DNA of 25,068 nucleotides, taken from NCBI GenBank assembly GCA_002685455.1, contig NYXF01000036.1, forward strand, positions 8,549 through 33,616. Direction: 5' to 3'. The first letter of the stretch is position 1; each line of letters opens with the position of its first letter. A model generated the notes under the pieces. It was not told the origin of the DNA. It searched no databases and saw only the letters and a program-made list of their open reading frames with translations. This document shows positions 17,318 to 24,314 of the stretch, one piece after another. The translations under genes were made by a program, and so were the position numbers. Source of the stretch: Porticoccus sp. GTDB taxonomy: Bacteria > Pseudomonadota > Gammaproteobacteria > Pseudomonadales > Porticoccaceae.

Positions 17318-17346
17318 AATTTTATTTTCTTGAGGAGAATTAAAAA

Positions 17347-18096
17347 ATGGATTTAAGTGTAGGGGATTATAACCTCGTTTTTAATTCATTATCCTTTGCA
17401 ATTGCAACGTTTGGGGCAGCTACAGTATTTATGTTTGCTCAGCGAAGTCAAGTTGCACCAGCATATAAAACAGCACTTACATTATCAGGCTTGGTATGCT
17501 TAATAGCTTTCTATCATTACGTTAGAATGTTTGAGAGCTTTGAACATGCATATATACTTAAAAATGGAGTAGTAACAGCGACAGGTGCGGCGTTTAATGA
17601 CGCATATCGTTATGTAGACTGGCTGCTAACTGTACCATTACTCTTACTGGAGCTAGTCTTGGTAATGAGGCTTAGCAAGGAAGATACCTATTCAAAGGGC
17701 ACGAAGCTTGCAATCGCTTCAGCACTAATGGTTATTTTAGGTTACCCTGGCGAAGTGGCCGCAACAGGCAATGAACGTTGGTTTTGGTGGATTGCTGCAA
17801 TGATTCCCTTCATTTATATAATAAAGGAATTGGTTGGAGGTTTAAGTGCCTCGATTGATTCTCAACCAGTAAATGTTAAGGGATTGGTTGCTAATGCTCG
17901 AACCTTAACTATTCTGTCATGGTGCTTCTATCCAATAGTGTTTATTCTACCAATGCTTGGTATTGGAGGTTTAGAGCTTGGCAAGATCAATGCTGCTGTT
18001 CAAGTTGGATATACTGTTGCAGATGTAGTTGCTAAAGCTGGTTTTGGTATTATGATTTATATGATTGCTCAACGAAAATCTGATGCTGGCGCTTAA
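17347..18096 (+). CDS. xanthorhodopsin-like proton pump, predicted green-absorbing
   Basis: Second seven-helix retinal proton pump. It has 249 residues. Stretches such as GDYNLVFNSLSFAIAT, AFNDAYRYVDWLLTVPLLLLELVLVM, LGYPGEV and QVGYTVADVVAKAGFGIMIY match xanthorhodopsin much better than proteorhodopsin. Pump residues: H57, D91, T95, E102 and Schiff-base K230. The tuning residue is L99, predicting green absorption. The residue aligned with xanthorhodopsin G156, whose smallness opens a window for a carotenoid antenna, is W148 here, so antenna binding is not expected. ATG 17347 follows GAGGAG with nine bases between. It lies 147 bp after the first rhodopsin and is only distantly related to it, so it was acquired rather than duplicated. 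Confidence 0.95.
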   Translation: MDLSVGDYNLVFNSLSFAIATFGAATVFMFAQRSQVAPAYKTALTLSGLVCLIAFYHYVRMFESFEHAYILKNGVVTATGAAFNDAYRYVDWLLTVPLLLLELVLVMRLSKEDTYSKGTKLAIASALMVILGYPGEVAATGNERWFWWIAAMIPFIYIIKELVGGLSASIDSQPVNVKGLVANARTLTILSWCFYPIVFILPMLGIGGLELGKINAAVQVGYTVADVVAKAGFGIMIYMIAQRKSDAGA

Positions 18097-18117
18097 TAAA
18101 TAAGAGCAAAAAGCTCG

Positions 18118-18148
18118 AAAAAAACGTGCCCTAATGGCGCGTTTTTTT
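18118..18148 (+). terminator. strong intrinsic terminator between the second rhodopsin and crtE
   Basis: AAAAAAACGTGCC (18118-18130) pairs with GGCGCGTTTTTTT (18136-18148) around loop CTAAT: 13 pairs with one G-U, ending in seven T. A smaller hairpin GAGC/GCTC (18104-18116) precedes it. It ends 24 bases before the crtE start, so crtE transcription depends on read-through or on a promoter inside this short stretch. Confidence 0.85.
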
Positions 18149-18172
18149 ATATTTGTCTATATGAGAGTGTCT

Positions 18173-19111
18173 ATGAAGTATTATATGCCACCAGAGGCAG
18201 ATGAATTCCTCCATATCGTTAAAGAAGAGTTCGCTAGAAGTTTTGATGTGAAAGAATCATTTATATCTGATTGGCTTAAACATCACAATAAGTCTAAGGG
18301 TAAATGGATGAGAGCTCGCTTAGCTCTCGCTTCTGGTGGGTTACTTGGGCTTTCGAATCAAACATTTATAAAATGGGCCGTAGTATGCGAGCTGATTCAT
18401 AGTGCTTCACTTTTGCATGACGATATATGTGATGAAGACTCAATGAGGCGAGGAAAAAAGTCTCTATGGAAAGAATTCGGAATACCTGCAGCAGTTTGCA
18501 CTGGTGATTACTTAATTGCAGAATCCTTTAGAAAGCTCACTGAAATTGAACAAGGTTGGCATCAAAATATACTACTAAAGCTTTTATCATGCTCAGTAAA
18601 AGAAATTATATTTGGCCAGTCGTTAGATGTAAGTTTAAACCATCTGACGCTAACCAGAGAGCAATGTCGAAAGATAGCTATTGATAAGACGGGTCCGCTG
18701 ATAGCGTTACCTATGATGGGTATGTTTCGTTGTAAAGAGCTTACGGAAGATGAATGCTCCGCACTAAAAGAAATATCCAATGAATTAGGCTTTGCTTATC
18801 AATATTTAAATGATGTAGAAAATATTATTGGCGCCGAGCAGGAGATCTCTTCAGATTTTCTGAAGGGACACCCAAATTTCATGGTTATACGTATACTGGA
18901 AGGTCTATCAAACTCAGAGAAAAAAATTATATTTAGTCAGCCAGAAAGATTTAATGATTTTATATCAAGAAAAAATTTCATCCGATCACAGGATGAGATA
19001 ACTGCTATACTTAATAAAGCAATAATGGATAATCATCGATTACCTATAATTATTCAACCAATCATCCAGTCACTTAAAGATGAAATTATTAAAAGGCTTT
19101 GCATGATATGA
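18173..19111 (+). CDS. crtE: geranylgeranyl diphosphate synthase (carotenoid type)
   Basis: Makes GGPP from shorter prenyl diphosphates, the first step toward retinal. It has 312 residues from ATG 18173, which has GAGAG five bases upstream. The frame extends to ATG 18134, but that start lies inside the terminator hairpin. The first Asp-rich motif is intact (LLHDDICDED, D83/D84/D87). The second, normally DDxxD, reads NDVEN (213-217), keeping only the middle Asp. KTGPLIALP (172-180) is conserved. Product length is inferred from context and the small residues before the first motif. Its stop overlaps crtI by 4 bases (ATGA). Confidence 0.9.
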   Translation: MKYYMPPEADEFLHIVKEEFARSFDVKESFISDWLKHHNKSKGKWMRARLALASGGLLGLSNQTFIKWAVVCELIHSASLLHDDICDEDSMRRGKKSLWKEFGIPAAVCTGDYLIAESFRKLTEIEQGWHQNILLKLLSCSVKEIIFGQSLDVSLNHLTLTREQCRKIAIDKTGPLIALPMMGMFRCKELTEDECSALKEISNELGFAYQYLNDVENIIGAEQEISSDFLKGHPNFMVIRILEGLSNSEKKIIFSQPERFNDFISRKNFIRSQDEITAILNKAIMDNHRLPIIIQPIIQSLKDEIIKRLCMI

Positions 19112-20577
19112 AAAGTGTTGCAGTAATAGGTGGAGGATTTGGTGGTATAGCTGCCGCTATTCGACTAAAAGCAAGGGGTAATGAAGTAACTATTTATGAG
19201 CGCTTAGATAAATTAGGGGGAAGAGCTCAAGTATTCAAAAAAGATGGCTATTTGCATGACGCTGGGCCCACAGTAATCACTGCGCCAAATCTATTTTATG
19301 AGCTATTTGAATTATTTGGTGAAAATTTAGAGGATCACCTTGAATTCAAACCACTAAGTACTTGGTATAGATTTCGCTTTAATGATCAAACAGAGTTTGA
19401 TTATGGGTCAGACAAAGAGAAAATGCTCAGCCAAATTGAAGAGCTGTCACCTGAAGATGTCTCAGGTTATTTAAATATGCTTAAAGCGTCGCAAGAAATA
19501 TTTAAACTTGGTTATGAGAAGTTAGCAGGGCATCCATTCAACAGACTGTCCACAATGCTACGTTACGGGCCAGATATTATAAAAATGAGAGGCTATCGTT
19601 CAGTTTATAGCTTCGTATCTAAATATATTAAGCATCCAAATCTACGTCAAGCTTTTTCAATTCAGCCGCTTTTAGTTGGAGGCAATCCTTTTACAACATC
19701 ATCAATATACTCTCTAATTCATGCGCTAGAACAAAAATGGGGTATCTTCTTCTGTATGGGCGGAACAGGAAAACTTGTATTTGAGCTTGAAAAATTAATG
19801 TTAAGAAATGGAATTAAGATAAATTATTCATCTGATGTAACTCATTTTTCTACATCTAATAAATTAATTTCAAGAATCAACTTTTCAAATAATGAGAGTA
19901 GGGCGTTTGATTATTTTATAAGCAACGCTGATCCGATACAGGTGTCAACAGAACTCCTAAAGAATAAAAAAATATCTTTTCATAATCAACTTATTAATAA
20001 ATATGCGAAACACTCAATGGGTTTATTTGTATTATTCTTCGGATCTTCTAAATGTTATGAAAATGTGGCGCATCATACGATATGGATGGGACCAAGATAC
20101 AAAGAGCTACTTGAGGACATATTTGATAATTATCATTTATCAGAAGATTTTTCTATATATCTGCATAGACCTACTTGCACAGATAAATCTTTCGCCCCAA
20201 GCAATCATGACAGCTTCTATGCACTTGTGCCGGTACCTAATCTGAAAGGTGAGCAAGACTGGTCTAAAATTAAAGAAGAATTTTCAAAAAGAATTTTAAA
20301 TGCTCTTGATAAAACAATAATGCCGGGCATTAACATAAACGCTAAAGAAATATTTTGTATGACTCCAGAAGATTTCAAAACCAATTACAGAACACCATTT
20401 GGAAGTGGTTTTTCAATAGCTCCAATTTTAACTCAATCTGCTTGGTTTAGAACTCACAATCAAGATGATATGTATAAAAATTTATTCTATGTGGGGGCAG
20501 GAACTCATCCAGGCGCAGGTGTTCCTGGAGTCATAAATTCCGCAAAAGTAGTAGAAAAAATTATTTACCATGACTAA
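19108..20577 (+). CDS. crtI: phytoene desaturase (lycopene-forming)
   Basis: FAD-dependent membrane-associated enzyme that takes phytoene through successive desaturations to lycopene. It has 489 residues from ATG 19108. An upstream in-frame TTG at 19099 is too close to the AAAAGG at 19091-19096 to be used. N-terminal dinucleotide-binding motif VAVIGGGFGGIAAAIRL, then YERLDKLGGRAQVFKKDGY and DAGPTVITAPN. The C-terminal FAD signature is NLFYVGAGTHPGAGVPGVINSAK. Both are hallmarks of bacterial CrtI. It overlaps crtE by 4 bases and crtB by 8, so the operon is translationally coupled. That it makes lycopene is inferred from the following cyclase. Confidence 0.95.
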   Translation: MKSVAVIGGGFGGIAAAIRLKARGNEVTIYERLDKLGGRAQVFKKDGYLHDAGPTVITAPNLFYELFELFGENLEDHLEFKPLSTWYRFRFNDQTEFDYGSDKEKMLSQIEELSPEDVSGYLNMLKASQEIFKLGYEKLAGHPFNRLSTMLRYGPDIIKMRGYRSVYSFVSKYIKHPNLRQAFSIQPLLVGGNPFTTSSIYSLIHALEQKWGIFFCMGGTGKLVFELEKLMLRNGIKINYSSDVTHFSTSNKLISRINFSNNESRAFDYFISNADPIQVSTELLKNKKISFHNQLINKYAKHSMGLFVLFFGSSKCYENVAHHTIWMGPRYKELLEDIFDNYHLSEDFSIYLHRPTCTDKSFAPSNHDSFYALVPVPNLKGEQDWSKIKEEFSKRILNALDKTIMPGININAKEIFCMTPEDFKTNYRTPFGSGFSIAPILTQSAWFRTHNQDDMYKNLFYVGAGTHPGAGVPGVINSAKVVEKIIYHD

Positions 20578-21457
20578 TTATTCTTACATCATGAAGAATC
20601 ATGGAAAAACTTTTTTTTGGGCAACAGCATTCCTCGAAAAGAGAACAGCTGATGATTTGTACTCAGTTTATGCATTTTGTCGTCGTATTGACGACCTAAT
20701 AGACAACAATCAATCAAATGATACTTCATATGAGGACTTTTTTAAGGTAAAAGATGCATGGGTTGATGATAAATTTACAGGTGCATTTGATGAATTAAAA
20801 AGCATAGATGAGAAGTTCATGCCAAGGGAGAAGGTCCTTAAGGAGTTCCTGAAAGGGCAAACTAGTGATATCTCACACAAACAACCAAAAAATATCAGCG
20901 AACTGCTCATATATTGCTATCAGGTAGCCGGTGCTGTTGGTTTGATGGTTTGCGATGTTATAGGGATCAGAGATCCTCGCTTAAAATATTTTGCTATTGA
21001 TCTAGGTATTGCGATGCAGTTAACAAATATATGTAGAGATATAAAAGAAGATGCTTCGATAAATAGAATTTATTTACCGAAAGATATGATCAACTTGAAG
21101 TTAGAAAGCTATATAAATCCGACAGAAGAAGAGCTAAAAAGAATTAATTTAGCAAGAAACGATTTACTGGATTTAGCAAACAAGTATTATGAAAGTGGTG
21201 AAAAAGGTATAAGTCATCTGCCTTCAAAAACTGCAAGAGCTGTTCTTATTGCATCAAAGCTTTATCAGTATATTGGGACAAAAATCATAAATGGCGAAAT
21301 TTCTTATCAAGCAAATCGTGTTTATCTGAATATATTTGAGAAACTAAAGATAACAACTAAGTTATTATTCAAATTAAACAGGAGAAAAAATATAGAAATA
21401 CATGATGAAATGCTACATTTATCGATCCTAGAACTTCCTGATGCTCATATAAAATGA
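20570..21457 (+). CDS. crtB: phytoene synthase
   Basis: Condenses two GGPP to phytoene, the first committed carotenoid step. It has 295 residues, typical. The two Asp-rich motifs are DDLID (41-45, in YAFCRRIDDLID) and DIKED (157-161, in NICRDIKEDASINRIYLPKD). The KTFFWATAFL opening is usual for the squalene/phytoene synthase family. ATG 20570 lies inside the end of crtI with no evident ribosome site, so translation probably depends on re-initiation. Its stop overlaps crtY by 4 bases (ATGA). Confidence 0.95.
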   Translation: MTNYSYIMKNHGKTFFWATAFLEKRTADDLYSVYAFCRRIDDLIDNNQSNDTSYEDFFKVKDAWVDDKFTGAFDELKSIDEKFMPREKVLKEFLKGQTSDISHKQPKNISELLIYCYQVAGAVGLMVCDVIGIRDPRLKYFAIDLGIAMQLTNICRDIKEDASINRIYLPKDMINLKLESYINPTEEELKRINLARNDLLDLANKYYESGEKGISHLPSKTARAVLIASKLYQYIGTKIINGEISYQANRVYLNIFEKLKITTKLLFKLNRRKNIEIHDEMLHLSILELPDAHIK

Positions 21458-22587
21458 AAAGAACATACGATTTAATAGTGATTGGAGCCGGGCTGTCCAG
21501 CTTGATGTTTTTAAATCAGTATCTAAAGAAAAATAACTATCAATCTATCCTTCTGCTTGAACAAAAAAAAACTGCCAATAATGATCAAACCTTCTGCATA
21601 TGGGAAGGGCCCGGGCTTCCTAATATTACTGAAGAATTTCAACTAAAACCAAAAAAAATATGGAAAAAAATAGTCTTAAATAATTTAAACTATGAAGTTA
21701 AGAAAAATATTTATCCATATAATTATGTTTGTTTTGATGGAAAAGAGGTGTTAGAAAGCCTATTTAAATCGTTTAGTAAAAAGATTACGAATTTAAAAAA
21801 AGAAATAGTAACTAAAGTATACTGCAAGGATGATATCCAGATTGTAACTACGGACAATAGTGTTTACTTTGGTAAAGTTGTCGTTGACAGTAGGAATAAT
21901 TTTCAGAAGCATGAAATAAAATCAGCATTGGTCTGCCAAGCTTTTGTTGGAAGCGAAATAGAATTAACACAAGATAGATTTAAACCTGATGAAGTGACAT
22001 TAATGTCTTTTAAGCAAAATGATGATCAAGTTGAATTTACATACATACTGCCATTTTCAAAACAAAGAGCGCTCGTTGAAACAACAGTTTTTTCAGTAGC
22101 ACCATGCCTTGAGAGTATTGAAAAAATACACAAAGTGGTCCTTGAAAACTTTGGTGCCTATGAAGAGGTAAGGCAGGAAAAAGCAATTTTACCGATGGCT
22201 GTTATTTCCCCAATCGAAGAGAAAAGAATACTCAAAATTGGTATAGGCGGGGGTATGATGAGAGCCTCTTCTGGTTATTCGATGAGAAGGATTGGCAATT
22301 GGGCATTAAGATTAAAATCTGACGAATTAAGTGAGAAAAGTATTTCTATATTTAGATATCGGTCTAATAAGTGCTTGAATTATTTAGATAAAATTTTCTT
22401 AAATGTTATCCTCAAATATCCAGAAAAAGGTCCCTACTTATTTATGAAACTTTTTAGAAGAGCTAAGATTTCATCATTAATTAGATTTTTATCGGACACA
22501 CCAAAAGGCATAGATTTAATCAACATATTACTATGTATGCCCAAAAGGCTAATGCTTAAAGGTTTAATAGAGAAGAAAAATGACTAA
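21454..22587 (+). CDS. crtY: lycopene beta-cyclase (CrtY type)
   Basis: Closes both ends of lycopene to give beta-carotene. It has 377 residues, usual for CrtY. N-terminal NAD(P)/FAD-binding motif DLIVIGAGLSSLMFLNQYL (6-24), the family-specific QTFCIWEGPGL (45-55), CQAFVGSEIEL, and YILPFSKQRALVETTVFS around E209, the probable catalytic acid in this family. IGGGMMRASSGYSMRRIGN corresponds to the conserved GG...PSTGYTFxR stretch. It overlaps crtB by 4 and blh by 8 bases. Strongly Lys/Asn-rich and divergent from cultured homologues, but the motifs are clear. Confidence 0.93.
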   Translation: MKRTYDLIVIGAGLSSLMFLNQYLKKNNYQSILLLEQKKTANNDQTFCIWEGPGLPNITEEFQLKPKKIWKKIVLNNLNYEVKKNIYPYNYVCFDGKEVLESLFKSFSKKITNLKKEIVTKVYCKDDIQIVTTDNSVYFGKVVVDSRNNFQKHEIKSALVCQAFVGSEIELTQDRFKPDEVTLMSFKQNDDQVEFTYILPFSKQRALVETTVFSVAPCLESIEKIHKVVLENFGAYEEVRQEKAILPMAVISPIEEKRILKIGIGGGMMRASSGYSMRRIGNWALRLKSDELSEKSISIFRYRSNKCLNYLDKIFLNVILKYPEKGPYLFMKLFRRAKISSLIRFLSDTPKGIDLINILLCMPKRLMLKGLIEKKND

Positions 22588-23476
22588 AGTTAACTGGCAT
22601 CAAATATTCTTCATTAGCCTTTCCGCAATAATAATTTTGTTATCCACAATTCCTGACTTAACAGGCATGAGTGTATTGGATAAAAAATCGAACATCAGCA
22701 TAATAATGCTTATTTCAATGACTCTCATAGCTACTATTGGTATTGCACACGGTGCTCTTGATGGAAAAATTATATGGGAACACTCAATACATAAAAGCAC
22801 AAAATTAAAATTATATTTACTTTATATGTTTTTTACATCAAGCGGGGCAGTGCTTTGGTTCTTTTATCCATTTGCTGGATTAGTTTTACTTCTGTTGATG
22901 TCGTCGGTTCATTTTGGCGTGTCTGACTTAGAGTTTATAAAAGAAATGCCATTTGTAACAAAGGTTTACTGGGGAATTGTTATGACATACCTCCCGTCAG
23001 TCTTTAGATCGGATCAAGTGGATTCTCTGTTTTTTGATTTAACGCAAGTCCATATCCATCCAGAGGCGTATAATATTATAAAAATTATTGTATTAATTTG
23101 CATAATTAACTTTTTAATAAGCTTGTATAAAATTGCAAAGACTAGAAAGAAAATGGGCAAAATTAATTATGAATTGAAGTTATTAACTATAGAAATGGCG
23201 GTATTAATTTATTTAGCTTATGTTTTAACCCCACTTATCTGGTTTGCTATATATTTTTGTGGGCTACATGGTATTAGAGCTTTAATAGCTGGGAGTTTTA
23301 GAGTATTTCCTGACATACTATGGTTACTATTATTTACATCACCAGTTTCAATAGTAATCTTTTTATTCGAATGGGAATATAATCTAAATAGCTTATTGAT
23401 AGTTTTTCCTATAGTAGCAAGTTTAACCATTGCGCATATGCTTCTGCCAAAGCTTATAAAAATTGTAGGACCATAA
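22580..23476 (+). CDS. blh: beta-carotene 15,15'-dioxygenase, Brp/Blh family
   Basis: Membrane iron enzyme that splits beta-carotene into two retinal molecules, the chromophore for both rhodopsins. It has 298 residues with about seven or eight hydrophobic helices. Conserved histidines: H57 in GIAHGALDGK, H111 in SSVHFGVSD, H230 in YFCGLHGIRA, and H286 in TIAHMLLPK. In the marine clone 66A03 enzyme the third motif is HxxxH, with both His proposed as iron ligands; here the second is A234. GAGAAG lies close before ATG 22580. As the last gene of the crt operon and the only retinal-forming enzyme visible, it is probably functional, with an altered metal site. Confidence 0.9.
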   Translation: MTKVNWHQIFFISLSAIIILLSTIPDLTGMSVLDKKSNISIIMLISMTLIATIGIAHGALDGKIIWEHSIHKSTKLKLYLLYMFFTSSGAVLWFFYPFAGLVLLLLMSSVHFGVSDLEFIKEMPFVTKVYWGIVMTYLPSVFRSDQVDSLFFDLTQVHIHPEAYNIIKIIVLICIINFLISLYKIAKTRKKMGKINYELKLLTIEMAVLIYLAYVLTPLIWFAIYFCGLHGIRALIAGSFRVFPDILWLLLFTSPVSIVIFLFEWEYNLNSLLIVFPIVASLTIAHMLLPKLIKIVGP

Positions 23477-23493
23477 AATAAGCTTGCTCGCAT

Positions 23494-24147
23494 TTATTTT
23501 GGCTGACTAGTAAACCTCAAATAGGATAGTTTTTTTTCAATTGATCCAAATTTTTTCAAGGCGTCTTCATCACTGATAGAGGTTGGAACTATAATGTCCT
23601 GACCTATAACCCAGTTCGCTGGTGTAGCTATGTTATGTTTGTCGGATAGTTGAATAGCATCCAATACTCTTAAAATTTCTGTGAAATTTCTTCCAACTGC
23701 CATTGGATAAGAAAAAGTTAGACGTATTTTTTTATCGGGTCCTATTATAAAAACTGTACGCACAGTAGCACTATGAAACGCTGTTCTTCCATCAGGTAAG
23801 TATGAATCGGCTGGAAACATCTCATAGAGTTTTGAAACAGTCAGAGAGGTATCGTCAATAATAGGAAATGTTACTTCAATAGATGATAATGACTCTATAT
23901 CTTTGATCCAGCCGTGATGTTCATCATTGCCATCTACAGATACTCCTATAACCTTTGTGTTCCTATTTTTAAATTCTTGACTGAGTTTTGCGACAGCTGA
24001 AAATTCAGTGGTACAAACTGGGGTAAAGTCTTTTGGATGTGAAAAAAGAACAGCGTAACTATCGCCTATCCATTTATGGAAATTAATTACACCAACAGTT
24101 GAATCAGATTTAAAGTCTGGAGCAATATCATTTATTAGAAGGGACAT
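23494..24147 (-). CDS. 1-Cys peroxiredoxin (Prx6 type)
   Basis: Thiol peroxidase that reduces hydrogen peroxide and organic hydroperoxides. It has 217 residues, the usual length of the Prx6 group. Peroxidatic C45 sits in HPKDFTPVCTTE, the PVCTTE variant typical of 1-Cys enzymes. There is no other cysteine, so the reductant must be external, possibly glutathione. The C-terminal dimerisation domain is present (IATPANWVIGQDIIVPT). The start has AGAGGAATAAT just upstream. It converges on blh with only 17 bases between, and lies downstream of a glutathione reductase gene on the same strand, a sensible pairing. Confidence 0.94.
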   Translation of the reverse strand: MSLLINDIAPDFKSDSTVGVINFHKWIGDSYAVLFSHPKDFTPVCTTEFSAVAKLSQEFKNRNTKVIGVSVDGNDEHHGWIKDIESLSSIEVTFPIIDDTSLTVSKLYEMFPADSYLPDGRTAFHSATVRTVFIIGPDKKIRLTFSYPMAVGRNFTEILRVLDAIQLSDKHNIATPANWVIGQDIIVPTSISDEDALKKFGSIEKKLSYLRFTSQPK

Positions 24148-24314
24148 ATTATTCCTCTTTAAAAGTTTAATTTGTTTAAAAAACTATGGTATGTGAATTA
24201 TAACAAGAAACCTATAGTGTAACTAATTCAGCATGGTGGAATGATAAAAATATATACAATTTAACATAATATACATTATACGCAATTATATATAACTGGA
24301 AATAACATTTAATG
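24148..24314. promoter_or_regulatory. gor-peroxiredoxin gap with candidate promoter
   Basis: A 167-bp AT-rich gap without a gene. On the minus strand a perfect TATAAT lies at 24202-24197, about 50 bases before the peroxiredoxin start, with only a poor -35 match. It could serve the peroxiredoxin gene. I see no hairpin terminator for gor. Confidence 0.3.

Noticed and set aside
18134..18172. Upstream start for crtE
   Set aside because: The ATG is inside the terminator hairpin and the added residues come from its T-run; ATG 18173 has a ribosome site.
23475..23500. Possible bidirectional terminator between blh and the peroxiredoxin gene
   Set aside because: The AAAATAAGC/GC-TTATTTT stem has a bulge and only two G-C pairs, and it overlaps the blh stop; too weak to call.
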